From: Candidatus Gastranaerophilales bacterium
GTDB taxonomy: Bacteria > Cyanobacteriota > Vampirovibrionia > Gastranaerophilales > Gastranaerophilaceae
Assembly (NCBI GenBank): GCA_944326565.1
Contig: CALVEL010000001.1
Span: forward strand, 310,001 to 374,000
DNA: 64,000 bases
Direction of reading: 5' to 3'
Part shown: positions 15,837-25,412 of the stretch, piece by piece
Layout of the letters: each line of letters starts with the position of its first letter
How positions within the stretch are numbered: the stretch's first letter is position 1
Notes under the pieces: model-generated
The model's input: only the letters and a program-made list of their open reading frames with translations
Told to the model about the DNA's origin: nothing
Database searches by the model: none
Translations under genes and position numbers: made by a program

Positions 15837-16544
15837 ATGAAAAAGGCATTCACAATGGCAGAAGTTCTGATTACACTTGGAATACTGGGAATAGTAATCG
15901 TGTTGACTTTCCCGATATTAATGGAAGGTTATAAAAAGCAAGTCATAGAGACTCGTTTAGCAAGATTTTATTCTGTTATAAACCAAGCAATTACAATGTC
16001 TGAAGTTAAAAACGGAGACAAAAAATACTGGGATATAAATAATAACGGGTGGGAAACCGATGAAGACGGAAATAAGGATATGTCTAAACCACCAAAATCA
16101 TTACCATGGTTTAACCAATATTTGAAAGATTTTGTAAAAGCGGCAAGAGTTGATTATGAAAATACCACAGAAGGGAAAGTAATGTTATATTTTCCTGATG
16201 GAAGTCTAGTTTTAATTTCTGAATCTTCTTGGATATTTTATCCTGAAGCTAAAGATTATGAGGTTATTGAATCCTCAGTTAATGGTACTGATAGGAATAG
16301 GGAAGTATCCGGAATTAAATATTTTACATTCTATTTTAGACCTTGGGATAAAAGTAATAAATGGCTGTATGGCAAAGGTGTTGAGCCCTATATGAATACT
16401 GGCTGGGATGGAACCCGTGAAATGTTATTAAGCGATGATATAATCGGCTGTAAAAAAACAGTTACAAATGAGCGTGCATATTGTACTAAGCTTATACAAA
16501 TGAATGGCTGGAAATTTCCTAAAGATTATCCGCTGAAATTGTAA
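15837..16544 (+). CDS. Pseudopilin C (ordinary short leader)
   Basis: 235-residue pilin-like protein. The leader is only M-K-K-A, then F-T-M-A-E-V-L-I-T-L-G with Glu at +5 and a hydrophobic helix. The end reads Y-C-T-K-L-I-Q-M-N-G-W-K-F-P-K-D-Y-P, matching the C-terminal C-x3-I-x2-x-G-W-x4-D-Y-P signature of pseudopilin B. The start at 15837 follows CGGAGG by five bases; a GTG six bases earlier lies inside that site. It has no G run. Its middle domain is Trp- and Asn-rich and differs from A, B and D. It is probably regulated by the adjacent divergent HTH protein. Cellular role (type IV pilus or type II-like secretion) is not decided by the neighbours. Confidence 0.85.
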   Translation: MKKAFTMAEVLITLGILGIVIVLTFPILMEGYKKQVIETRLARFYSVINQAITMSEVKNGDKKYWDINNNGWETDEDGNKDMSKPPKSLPWFNQYLKDFVKAARVDYENTTEGKVMLYFPDGSLVLISESSWIFYPEAKDYEVIESSVNGTDRNREVSGIKYFTFYFRPWDKSNKWLYGKGVEPYMNTGWDGTREMLLSDDIIGCKKTVTNERAYCTKLIQMNGWKFPKDYPLKL

Positions 16545-16551
16545 TTTTTTA

Positions 16552-16560
16552 TGCTAAAAT
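16552..16560 (+). promoter_or_regulatory. Extended -10 box close to rsgA start
   Basis: TG-C-TAAAAT ends six bases before the rsgA ATG with no Shine-Dalgarno site between, the arrangement expected for a leaderless message. Confidence 0.5.
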
Positions 16561-16566
16561 TACTCT

Positions 16567-17562
16567 ATGGCAGAAGGACAAATTTATAAAATTCATTCTG
16601 ATTTTTATTATATCGACAACGGAGCCGATACTTTTGAGTGCAAAGTAAGAGAAGTATTGAAAAAAGGTAAAGAAAAAATTCTTGTCGGGGATTTTGTGGA
16701 ATTTAGAGAGGGGTATATCGAAAACCTTATTCCCCGTAAAAATTTTATATCTAGACCTGCTGTTGCAAATATTGATCAAATAATAATAGTATCAGCATTG
16801 AAAGAGCCAGATTTAAGCTTTCAACAGCTTAACAGATATATTGCGCTTGCAAAGTATTACAAAATTCCTGTTGTGCTTTGTTTTAATAAGAATGATTTAA
16901 AATTTGACAAGCAGTTAAAAAACAAAATTCATGATATATATGAAAGTCTTGGGTATGAGATTGTGTACACTTCTGCGACAGAACATAAAGGCATTAAAGC
17001 ATTTGAGAGGATTCTAAAAGACAAAACAAGTGTTCTTTGCGGGAATTCGGGTGTCGGTAAATCAAGTCTTATCAATTCGATAAATCCGGAGTTGAAATTA
17101 CGTACAAAACAGGTAAGTGAAAAGACTCTAAGAGGTACTCATACGACAAGACATTCAGAGATTATAAAGATAAATGAGACTTCTAGGATTGTTGATACTC
17201 CTGGATTCAGCAATGTAAAATTTGATTTTATAATGCCTGCTGATGTTGATTTGTTGTTTGACGAAATAGCAAAATACAGAGATGATTGCAAGTATGCTGA
17301 TTGTCTGCATATTCACGAAGACGGCTGTAATGTATTAGCTCACATTTCAGAAATTGATGAGAGCAGGTATGAAAGCTACCTTGCTTTTGTGGATGAAGCC
17401 AAAGATTATAAAGAACGTGTAAAATATGAAGGAAGAAAAATTGAGCATTCTCAAAAAAATGTTCACAATAAAAAAATTGCAAAAATCAGTGAAAAGAAAA
17501 GACAAAGTGCAAGAAATACACTAAAACAGAAAATTGTTAGGGAATTGGATGATGAAAATTGA
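16567..17562 (+). CDS. rsgA: Ribosome small-subunit biogenesis GTPase RsgA
   Basis: Circularly permuted GTPase that checks late maturation of the 30S subunit. In 331 residues it has an N-terminal OB-fold, the permuted G4 F-N-K-N-D before the G1 loop G-N-S-G-V-G-K-S-S (about residues 159-167), then G3 D-T-P-G-F, and a C-terminal zinc site C-x4-C-x-H-x5-C. The start codon has no Shine-Dalgarno site but a -10 box six bases before it. Its 3' end overlaps the prenyl diphosphate synthase start by 14 bases. Confidence 0.95.
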   Translation: MAEGQIYKIHSDFYYIDNGADTFECKVREVLKKGKEKILVGDFVEFREGYIENLIPRKNFISRPAVANIDQIIIVSALKEPDLSFQQLNRYIALAKYYKIPVVLCFNKNDLKFDKQLKNKIHDIYESLGYEIVYTSATEHKGIKAFERILKDKTSVLCGNSGVGKSSLINSINPELKLRTKQVSEKTLRGTHTTRHSEIIKINETSRIVDTPGFSNVKFDFIMPADVDLLFDEIAKYRDDCKYADCLHIHEDGCNVLAHISEIDESRYESYLAFVDEAKDYKERVKYEGRKIEHSQKNVHNKKIAKISEKKRQSARNTLKQKIVRELDDEN

Positions 17563-18454
17563 AGAATTAACCGAAATAGTCAATCAAAAACTTGATGAAT
17601 ATATGGAAGTAGTTTATCCGCAAAAGATTTTTAAATCTATGAAATATACTGTGATGCTTCCAGGAAAACGATTAAGACCGATTATGTGTATTGAAAGTGC
17701 AAGATTATTTGGTGTGGATATTAATGAGGTTTTGCCGACAGCCTGCGCTATTGAAATGCTCCATGCACAAACTCTTATCCATGACGATCTTCCCTGTATG
17801 GATAATGACGATTATAGAAGGGGAAAATTAACTAACCATAAAGTTTTTGGTGAAGCTATTGCAGTGCTTGCAGGGGACGCTCTTTTAACTTATGCTCCGC
17901 AAATTATCCTAAAACATTCTAAAAAATTGAATTCTGAAACTATACTGAAAATACTCTCAGAATATTTTCAGGCTGCAGGAGCATATGGTGTAATTGCAGG
18001 GCAAGTTATGGATATAGAAGCAGAAAAACTCCATAGCCCTTATCAAGCTTATGATGTTGAAAATAAATATACAGAACAAGATGCAGAGCTTTTACATTTT
18101 ATTCATCTTCATAAAACGTCTGATTTATTCAAATTGGCTGTTCGTTGTGGTGCAATAATCGGTGGAGCAAGCGGAAATGAGTTAAATTCATTGACTGAAT
18201 TCGCAGAAAAAATGGGTATTGCTTTTCAAATTGCAGATGATATTCTTGATGAGACCTCAACTTTTGACAAGATGGGTAAAACACTGGGAAAGGATAAAGA
18301 AGCAGGTAAGCTCACCTATGTATCTCTTTATGGTATGGATAAAGCAAAATCTGATTTAAATAAACTAATTGAAGAATGTTCTAGTATATTAAATGAAAAT
18401 AATTTTAATTCGGAAATATTTGAAGTTATTTTAAACAAAATAAAAGCTTGTTAG
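17549..18454 (+). CDS. ispA: Polyprenyl (farnesyl/geranylgeranyl) diphosphate synthase
   Basis: All-alpha prenyltransferase of about 301 residues that condenses isopentenyl diphosphate onto an allylic diphosphate. The first Asp-rich motif is D-D-L-P-C-M-D from residue 79 (the D-D-x4-D form of short-chain bacterial enzymes) and the second is F-Q-I-A-D-D-I-L-D. K-x-x-K and the K-T-S-D-L-F segment are also present. AGGG lies six bases before ATG 17549; ATG 17552 is equally plausible. Product chain length (C15 or C20) cannot be fixed by reading. Confidence 0.93.
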   Translation: MMKIEELTEIVNQKLDEYMEVVYPQKIFKSMKYTVMLPGKRLRPIMCIESARLFGVDINEVLPTACAIEMLHAQTLIHDDLPCMDNDDYRRGKLTNHKVFGEAIAVLAGDALLTYAPQIILKHSKKLNSETILKILSEYFQAAGAYGVIAGQVMDIEAEKLHSPYQAYDVENKYTEQDAELLHFIHLHKTSDLFKLAVRCGAIIGGASGNELNSLTEFAEKMGIAFQIADDILDETSTFDKMGKTLGKDKEAGKLTYVSLYGMDKAKSDLNKLIEECSSILNENNFNSEIFEVILNKIKAC

Positions 18455-18551
18455 TTAAAAATATGTGGTGTGAATTTATATAAATGGATTTGCAAGTAGA
18501 TATTCTTATGTTAGAATAGATATACAAAGTTTTTAAAGAGGGCAGGAATTA

Positions 18552-19016
18552 ATGATAGAGAACATTTCAAATAGCGGTTATGAAGCACTGGCATCCGGAT
18601 TATTGGCAGCTTTTTTTGCTCAGGTTATAAAGTTTATAATATTTACAATCCAATCTAGGAAAATAAATTTTAAAATTTTTACTACTACAGGCGGTATGCC
18701 CAGTTCTCATTCAGCAGGTGTAATGAGCCTGTCAACTACCGTAGGGTTGGTTGAAGGGTTTGATTCAATGTTTTTCGCAATTGCTCTTGGGTATGCTCTT
18801 ATTACAATGTACGATGCTGCAGGGGTAAGACGTGCTGCAGGTAAAACGGCTGCTTGTTTGAATCGCATGATGGAAGATTTTTATAAACATGATGTCCAGG
18901 CTATTGGCGGAAAATTGAAAGAGCTTTTGGGGCATACACCATTTGAAGTTATAATGGGTGCAATTTTTGGTGTTTTATTCGCTTTTGCTTTTCATCAGTA
19001 TTTGTTGAATTATTAA
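18552..19016 (+). CDS. DUF212 / YuiD-like PAP2-related membrane protein
   Basis: 154 residues, about four membrane helices. It carries the DUF212 signature T-T-G-G-M-P-S-S-H-S-A-G-V, which resembles the acid phosphatase/haloperoxidase active-site strand, followed by Y-D-A-A-G-V-R-R-A-A-G and L-G-H-T-P-F-E-V. The activity of the family is not established; a lipid phosphate phosphatase role, for example on isoprenoid phosphates next to a prenyl synthase, is a guess from context. GAGGGCAGG precedes the ATG. Confidence 0.85.
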   Translation: MIENISNSGYEALASGLLAAFFAQVIKFIIFTIQSRKINFKIFTTTGGMPSSHSAGVMSLSTTVGLVEGFDSMFFAIALGYALITMYDAAGVRRAAGKTAACLNRMMEDFYKHDVQAIGGKLKELLGHTPFEVIMGAIFGVLFAFAFHQYLLNY

Positions 19017-19129
19017 GGGCTTGCTTTTTTTATTCTTCATGTAATAATATAATTGTTGAGGGTTTATAGATTTATTTCTATATCCGAAGTTTGTACCCTT
19101 AGAAAAGAAAGAGATACTCCGAAAAGTAA

Positions 19130-22100
19130 ATGGGTGTTGAAGAATTTAATTACAAGTATATAAAAGAAAAAGCAAGTGCCGGAAGCTGGAGACGCGGATA
19201 TGAATACCATTTAAAAGATATGGTATTTGATACATACCCTGAAAAAAACTTTTACATGGGCAAAGTAAAAGGCAATTTCCAAGATTTTTATAAAACGGAC
19301 TTGATATTTAAAAAGAATAAAGTAGAGGCTCGCTGTAATTGTCCTTTGAAGGAAGAGTGGTGTAAGCATGCTGTTGCAGTAGGGTTAAAAGCTATAGATG
19401 AGCATGCTTATGAAGATTGGCTTGAGACAAAATTTGGAATAGAGCCAAATTTTCCTGATGAAAATACTGCTTTGACAGAACCACCTAAAGGTAACTATAT
19501 ATTTCACTTTAATCCAAAAAGAAAAGCAAATTTTTTCTCAGTGCTTGTGATGTCAAGAGATACAGGAAAAGTTGTTCGGCAAATAGAACCGATTTTAAGA
19601 GCCTTGATAGAAGCTCAAAAGCAGGATAAAAATTTTGAGATTAATAATTCACAAAAAGTGGAAGTTGCTATATTTCAGCAGTTATTAACAATTTCAAGAC
19701 AAGACAAAAAAGCAGGGTGGTATGATATCCCGATTACAAAATTTGGGCCTATGTTTACTTTACTCTCAAAAGCTGATGAAGTATTAGATGAAAAAACAAA
19801 AGATCGTTTAAAATTCACAGATGAAGAGTGGCGTCTCAAATTATTTGTAAATACTGGCGCGCAAGGGGCAATATTACTATCTCTTGAATGGATAAGACCT
19901 GATAGAGATGATGTAATACCTTTTGAAGAAGTCAGATATTTTTCAAGACATTTAAAATGGGGCAGATATAAAAATCTTATATTTCCTACAAACGTTGCGA
20001 TGCAGGCTTTACCTCAAAATCTTATTAAATCAACATTTACGGATTTGAAAGATTCTGATGGCGGTAAATTTATATACGAAGAATTACCTCAGCTAAGAGA
20101 AATTATGGACGTGGAAATTGCTGAAAATATAAGCAAATTAATGTTGGAAGAACGTCCGCCTTTAAATATTGTGACTTTGGGTATAGATTATGATCAATCT
20201 CTTAAAGCAACATTAGAATTTGAATATGATGGTGTTAAAGTACCGTTTTCAAAGACTGCTGAAAAAACACCTTATATTACGATTAAAAAACAAGGAGAAG
20301 ATTTAGTATATTGGATAAAAAGAAATTATCAGCACGAAATTGAAGCATATCATATGTTGCTTGCTTGTAAATTTGTACCAATGCAGACTAATAACCTTGC
20401 TTTGGAAAAAGAGAATGCAATTGATTTTTATAATTATTACATAAAACAGGCAGGAGAAGGTTGGAAATTTGAAGAAAAAGATGATATGAATTTCTTTAAA
20501 TTGATGGAAGAACCTTTCAGACTATGTGCAAAAATTGATTTTAGTGAAGAACAAAGTGACAGCTTTGATATAACATTGTATGGTCAAGTCGGAGATGAAA
20601 TAATATCTTTTAGCGATATATACGATACAATTCAGAGTGGAGAAAAATACAGCAGGATAAGAAGTCTTGGTTTTGTGGAATTCCCTGCTCAAAATATATA
20701 TGCAATGATGAGAGCATTCAACTCATTTGATGTATATCGAAATGCGGATGATAAATTTACCGTAAAGACCTATCGCGCAGGTCTAATAAGTGAATTAAAG
20801 AATTTAGATGTAGAGCTTGTATTAAGTGATGAGTTCAAAAAATTCTGGGAGCAGATGTCCTCATTCTCAACTACAGAAGAACTTGATTTGCCTAAAGATA
20901 TAAATGCAGAATTCAGAGAATATCAAATCAAAGGTTTCAGCTGGCTTTGGTTTATGTATAAGTATGGATTAAACGGAATTTTGGCTGATGATATGGGGCT
21001 TGGAAAAACATTGCAGGCTCTTGCGGCTATTCAAAAGGCGAAAGAAGTTGACGGTTCAGCGCCGACATTAGTAATTTGTCCGACAACAGTTGTGTTTAAC
21101 TGGGAAGCTGAAATACAAAAGTTCGCCCCGACACTAAGCTGTTTAAAATTATCGGGAGTTGACAGAAAAAATTTCTTTAAAGAAATACCTAGCTATGATG
21201 TTGTAATTACAAGCTATGCTCTTGTAAGAAGAGATATAGAAAAGCTTCAAAAATACAATTTTAGGTATATAATTTTGGATGAATCTCAAAATATAAAAAA
21301 TGCTTTATCTCAAACAGCTCAGGCAGTGAAAAAACTTAATGGTGAGCATAAACTTGCACTTTCAGGTACTCCTATTGAAAATAAATTGGAAGAATTATGG
21401 TCTGTATTCGACTTTTTGATGCCAGGATTTTTGATGAGTGTGTCTGAATTTAACTATCGTTATGTAAACCCGATTATGGAACGCGGAGATAAGACGGTGG
21501 AAAAACGTTTGAAATTGCAAATTTATCCTTTCATATTACGCCGTATGAAACGTGATGTTGCAAAAGATCTTCCTGATAAGGTTGAAAATATTGCTTACTG
21601 CGAATTGACCGATGAGCAAAAAGATTTCTACTTACAAGTGCTTGATAGTACAAAAGAAGAACTCTTTAAATCAATTGAACAAAACGGACTTGAAAAGAGC
21701 AGATTATCAATATTCTCAGCACTTCTCAGATTGCGTCAAATATGCTGTCACCCGAGATTGTATGATAAAGAAAATGTTAAACATATTATGTCTTCTGGTA
21801 AATTTGAAAAACTTAAAGTTATGCTTGAGGAAATTATCTCAGAAGGTCATAGGGTGCTTTTATTCAGCCAATTTGTCAATATGCTTGATATCGTAAAAGA
21901 TTGGCTTGAAAGAGAAGGTATTGATTATGAATATCTGACAGGTAAGACAAAAGACAGACAAGCTGCTGTAGAAAGATTTAACAGCAGTAATATTCCAATA
22001 TTCTTAATCAGTTTGAAAGCCGGTGGTACGGGCTTGAATTTAACAGGTGCTGATTATGTAATTCATTATGATCCTTGGTGGAACCCTGCTGTAGAAGATC

Positions 22101-22303
22101 AGGCGACAGACAGAGCTTACCGTATAGGTCAGACTAAAAAAGTATTTGTATATAGATTGATTACGAAAAATACGGTTGAGGAAAAAATCCAAAAACTTAA
22201 AACTGTTAAACGCAACCTTGTAGACAGCGTAATTTCAGTAGACAGAAATATTGTAAAATCACTTACAATGGATGATATTCGAGAAATCTTCTCAGCCGAG
22301 TAG
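19130..22303 (+). CDS. SNF2-family helicase with N-terminal SWIM zinc finger
   Basis: 1057-residue DNA-dependent ATPase. A SWIM finger (C-N-C-P-L-K-E-E-W-C-K-H) lies near residues 68-80, then a long bacterial SNF2-associated region. The two RecA-like lobes follow: motif I D-D-M-G-L-G-K-T near 620, motif II D-E-S-Q near 716, S-G-T-P-I-E-N-K, F-S-Q-F-V, and motifs V/VI K-A-G-G-T-G-L-N-L and Q-A-T-D-R-A-Y-R-I-G-Q. Such proteins remodel protein-DNA complexes or RNA polymerase; the specific target is unknown. There is no strong Shine-Dalgarno site. No nuclease or methylase gene sits beside it, so it does not look like part of a defence island. Confidence 0.92.
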   Translation: MGVEEFNYKYIKEKASAGSWRRGYEYHLKDMVFDTYPEKNFYMGKVKGNFQDFYKTDLIFKKNKVEARCNCPLKEEWCKHAVAVGLKAIDEHAYEDWLETKFGIEPNFPDENTALTEPPKGNYIFHFNPKRKANFFSVLVMSRDTGKVVRQIEPILRALIEAQKQDKNFEINNSQKVEVAIFQQLLTISRQDKKAGWYDIPITKFGPMFTLLSKADEVLDEKTKDRLKFTDEEWRLKLFVNTGAQGAILLSLEWIRPDRDDVIPFEEVRYFSRHLKWGRYKNLIFPTNVAMQALPQNLIKSTFTDLKDSDGGKFIYEELPQLREIMDVEIAENISKLMLEERPPLNIVTLGIDYDQSLKATLEFEYDGVKVPFSKTAEKTPYITIKKQGEDLVYWIKRNYQHEIEAYHMLLACKFVPMQTNNLALEKENAIDFYNYYIKQAGEGWKFEEKDDMNFFKLMEEPFRLCAKIDFSEEQSDSFDITLYGQVGDEIISFSDIYDTIQSGEKYSRIRSLGFVEFPAQNIYAMMRAFNSFDVYRNADDKFTVKTYRAGLISELKNLDVELVLSDEFKKFWEQMSSFSTTEELDLPKDINAEFREYQIKGFSWLWFMYKYGLNGILADDMGLGKTLQALAAIQKAKEVDGSAPTLVICPTTVVFNWEAEIQKFAPTLSCLKLSGVDRKNFFKEIPSYDVVITSYALVRRDIEKLQKYNFRYIILDESQNIKNALSQTAQAVKKLNGEHKLALSGTPIENKLEELWSVFDFLMPGFLMSVSEFNYRYVNPIMERGDKTVEKRLKLQIYPFILRRMKRDVAKDLPDKVENIAYCELTDEQKDFYLQVLDSTKEELFKSIEQNGLEKSRLSIFSALLRLRQICCHPRLYDKENVKHIMSSGKFEKLKVMLEEIISEGHRVLLFSQFVNMLDIVKDWLEREGIDYEYLTGKTKDRQAAVERFNSSNIPIFLISLKAGGTGLNLTGADYVIHYDPWWNPAVEDQATDRAYRIGQTKKVFVYRLITKNTVEEKIQKLKTVKRNLVDSVISVDRNIVKSLTMDDIREIFSAE

Positions 22304-23533
22304 TTATTCATATCTTAAAGCATCAATAGGGTTCAAAAGAGATGCTTTATAAGCAGGATAATATCCGAAAATTACCCCGATAGCCCCTGAAAATCCAAGT
22401 GATAAAAATATTGAAAAACTTGATATAGAAATTGACATCCCTGCAAATATCTGTAGAAGTTTTGCGCCAAATACACCTACTGCAACCCCTATAAGTCCTC
22501 CGATAATAGAGAGCAGGAATGATTCTATTAAGAATTGTATTCTGATATCAGATGCTTTTGCCCCTATTGCCATTCTTATGCCTATTTCTTTAGTTCTTTC
22601 TGTTACTGATACAAGCATAATATTCATAATGCCGATACCTCCGACAAGCAGTGATACTGAAGCTATTGCTCCTAAAAGCAGTGACATAGTTTTTGCTGAT
22701 GATTTTATAGTCTCCTGCATTTCTGCTAAATTTCTTATTTCAAAGTCATCCTCTTGATTTTTTCCTATATTATGGCGTCTTCTAAGAATATCATTTATAT
22801 CACTTTCAGCTATCGGTAACGCTTCATCACTGATTGCTTTTACGTTAATCATTTTAACGGATCCTGGAAAATCAGTACCAAATACCTTTTTTTGAGCTGT
22901 GGTAATTGGTATAAAGACCAAATCGTCCTGATCCATTCCCATTCCACTTTCACCTTTCGGTTTTAAAAGTCCTATGATTTTAAATGGTACGTTACCGATT
23001 CTCATTGTTTTATTAATTGGGTCCATATCACCGAAAAGCTCTGTGGCTACGGTATTTCCAATAATTGCAACTTTTGTACTGTTTTTTATATCAACGGGAA
23101 TAAAATTTCTGCCGTCAATTATTTCATAATTTCTGATAAAAAGATAAGATGCAGTAGTTCCAGCTACAGTAGATGCCCAGTTTTGATTTCCGTATGTCAA
23201 TTGCAGACTTTGACTTGAGTAAGGAGCGACAGCAAGTACACCGTTAGCATTGCTTTCTATCACTTCAGCATCTTTAAGAGTAAGAGTGGGTTTTGTACCT
23301 GCTCCCATCCTTACACCGCCTGTGTTAGCTGAGCTTGAGCGAATCATCAACAGGTTACTTCCCATTGATTCCATATCTTTTGCAATTCTTTCGCTTGCGC
23401 CAGAGCCTACAGCAAGCATTATGATTACTGCACTTACACCAATTATTATACCTAATGAGGTAAGCATAGAGCGCATTTTGTTTATTTTTAGCGATATTAC
23501 CGCCATTTTGAAGGTTGATTTAAAATCTATCAT
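22304..23533 (-). CDS. MacB-type ABC transporter permease (FtsX family)
   Basis: 409 residues: one N-terminal helix (about 20-45, with the L-G-I-I-I-G-V-S-A-V pattern), a large extracytoplasmic MacB core domain, then three C-terminal helices. The K-E-I-G-I-R-M-A-I-G-A signature typical of the coupling helix region of MacB/LolC permeases is present. It forms a tripartite exporter with the upstream ATPase, the MacA-like adaptor and the TolC-like channel. Unlike E. coli MacB, the ATPase is a separate gene. Converges on the SNF2 gene one base from its stop. Confidence 0.92.
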   Translation of the reverse strand: MIDFKSTFKMAVISLKINKMRSMLTSLGIIIGVSAVIIMLAVGSGASERIAKDMESMGSNLLMIRSSSANTGGVRMGAGTKPTLTLKDAEVIESNANGVLAVAPYSSQSLQLTYGNQNWASTVAGTTASYLFIRNYEIIDGRNFIPVDIKNSTKVAIIGNTVATELFGDMDPINKTMRIGNVPFKIIGLLKPKGESGMGMDQDDLVFIPITTAQKKVFGTDFPGSVKMINVKAISDEALPIAESDINDILRRRHNIGKNQEDDFEIRNLAEMQETIKSSAKTMSLLLGAIASVSLLVGGIGIMNIMLVSVTERTKEIGIRMAIGAKASDIRIQFLIESFLLSIIGGLIGVAVGVFGAKLLQIFAGMSISISSFSIFLSLGFSGAIGVIFGYYPAYKASLLNPIDALRYE

Positions 23534-23534
23534 T

Positions 23535-24224
23535 TTATTTTTTTTTTACCTCATCTGATATTATGTTTCCATCTTTAAATCGGACTACACGTTTGCAATA
23601 TTCTGCAATATCAGGTTCATGTGTAACTAAAATAATTGTTTTACCTGTTTTTTCGTTTAAATTTACAAAAAATTCCATAACCTCAATACTTGTTTTTGTA
23701 TCAAGATTACCTGTAGGCTCATCTGCGAGAATAAGAGGCGGATCGTTTACAATTGCTCTAGCTATTGCGACACGCTGCTGCTGACCTCCTGACATTTGGT
23801 TTGGCATGTGATCTTCTCTTGCTTCCAGTCCAACTATTTTTAGTGCATGTTTTGCTCTTTCAATTCGCTCTTCCTCGGGTATTCCTTTATAAATCATTGG
23901 TAATTCAACGTTTTCTAAAGCTGTTGTCCTTGCAATCAAATTGAAGCCTTGGAATACGAAACCCATTTTTATATTTCTTATTTCAGCCACTTCATTTGGA
24001 GTTAGATTAAGCATATCAATCCCGTCAAGATGGTAACTTCCAGAATTAGGTTTATCAAGAGTACCCAGCATATTCATAAAAGTTGATTTGCCGGAGCCTG
24101 AGGCACCCATTATTGCTACGAATTCACCTTCTTCAACGTTTAGTGAAACGCAATTTAGGGCATTGAAACAGTCTTCACCTGTTTGATAGGTCTTTATTGC
24201 ATCTTTAACTTCAATTAGTGCCAT
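23535..24224 (-). CDS. ABC transporter ATPase, MacB/LolD type
   Basis: 229-residue nucleotide-binding subunit. Walker A is G-A-S-G-S-G-K-S-T, the signature is M-S-G-G-Q-Q-Q-R, Walker B is L-I-L-A-D-E-P-T-G-N-L-D and the H-loop V-T-H-E-P. This is the LolD/MacB subclass, which drives mechanical export of substrate from the periplasm. It ends two bases before the permease gene begins and starts 12 bases after the adaptor, in one operon. Confidence 0.95.
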   Translation of the reverse strand: MALIEVKDAIKTYQTGEDCFNALNCVSLNVEEGEFVAIMGASGSGKSTFMNMLGTLDKPNSGSYHLDGIDMLNLTPNEVAEIRNIKMGFVFQGFNLIARTTALENVELPMIYKGIPEEERIERAKHALKIVGLEAREDHMPNQMSGGQQQRVAIARAIVNDPPLILADEPTGNLDTKTSIEVMEFFVNLNEKTGKTIILVTHEPDIAEYCKRVVRFKDGNIISDEVKKK

Positions 24225-24236
24225 TTTTATCCTTTT

Positions 24237-25412
24237 TTAAAACATTCCCGGACCGCGTCTTTTTGGGGCATTACTGCTAGAGGATATTTTTCCTTTAATA
24301 CCTGTGATTACAATGTCTTTTTCTTTTACATCTTTACCTTTAATTTCTGTAAAGTTGTCATCACTTGCTCCGATTTCAATATCATGTCTTACGGGTTTTT
24401 TCTTTTCCAAAAGCCATAGACCTTGGTTTTTATATTTTGTACCATCGGTGTTAGGTGTGAATTTTAAAGCAATGTTCGGAGCACAAAGTACGTTATCTCT
24501 CTTGTTTGTAATAATTGATACATTTGCTGTCATACCAGGTTTAAGTTTAAGATCTTCATTATTTACATCTACTATTACGGAGTATGTAACAACATTACTT
24601 GTGTTTGTTGAAGCTAGTCTAACTTGTGTAACTTTACCTTTGAAAAGATTATCAGCGTAACCGTCTAGGGTATAAGTTACGTCTTGACCTTCTTTAACTT
24701 TTCCGATATCAGCTTCAGAGACATTTACTTCAATTTGCATTTGAGTTAAGTCTTGTGCAATTGTAAAAAGTTCAGGAGCCTGAAAGCTTGCCGCAACGGG
24801 TTGTCCTAAGTCTATATCACGTGAAATTACAGTACCGTCAACAGGTGCAATAATTTTTGTATATCCAAGATTAGTCATTGCTGTTTTTAAAGAGGCTTGA
24901 TACTGTGCAATTTGAGCTTTCGCGGCACTTATTTGTGCTAAATCTGATTTGTAGGTGCTTTCAGCCTGATCAAGTTCACTTTTAGCTACAAAGTTTTTAG
25001 CATAAAGATTTTTATACCTTTGATACATTTTTTCATCGTATTCTGTTGTTGCCTGAAGTTTAGCAAGATTAGCTTGAGCATTTGCAATTTGGGCTTCATT
25101 TTGTTGTACTGTAGCTTCAAAGTTTGCAGGGTCAATTTGTGCCATAAGCTGTCCTTTTTTAACTTCAGAGTTGAAATCGACATAAATTTCTTTTATAAGC
25201 CCTGATACGGTAGATCCGACACTTACTGTATTTACAGGGTTAATTGTTCCTGATGCTTCGACTATTTCTGTTATAGTACATCTTTCGAGTGGTTGTGTTA
25301 TATAATGGACTTTGTTTTTAAAGTGTATATATACAGAAACAAGTGCAATTAATATTATAAATACTCCACCAGTGATAATGTATCTTCTTTTTAAAAGTTT
25401 TTTAATATTCAT
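24237..25412 (-). CDS. Periplasmic adaptor (MacA/HlyD family)
   Basis: 391-residue membrane-fusion protein. One N-terminal anchor (about 12-30), a lipoyl half with G-S-T-V-S-G-L-I, a coiled-coil hairpin rich in A, Q and K (about 85-170), the second lipoyl half with I-I-A-P-V-D-G-T-V, then a beta-barrel region and a basic C-terminal tail. It links the inner-membrane ABC pump to the outer-membrane TolC-like channel. Its ATG overlaps the stop of the TolC-like gene by one base. Confidence 0.92.
   Translation of the reverse strand: MNIKKLLKRRYIITGGVFIILIALVSVYIHFKNKVHYITQPLERCTITEIVEASGTINPVNTVSVGSTVSGLIKEIYVDFNSEVKKGQLMAQIDPANFEATVQQNEAQIANAQANLAKLQATTEYDEKMYQRYKNLYAKNFVAKSELDQAESTYKSDLAQISAAKAQIAQYQASLKTAMTNLGYTKIIAPVDGTVISRDIDLGQPVAASFQAPELFTIAQDLTQMQIEVNVSEADIGKVKEGQDVTYTLDGYADNLFKGKVTQVRLASTNTSNVVTYSVIVDVNNEDLKLKPGMTANVSIITNKRDNVLCAPNIALKFTPNTDGTKYKNQGLWLLEKKKPVRHDIEIGASDDNFTEIKGKDVKEKDIVITGIKGKISSSSNAPKRRGPGMF

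Noticed and set aside
19130-22303. Defence-island helicase
   Set aside because: The SNF2 gene has no nuclease, methylase or other defence partner; its neighbours are DUF212 and an efflux operon. SWIM-SNF2 proteins also occur as ordinary housekeeping remodelers.
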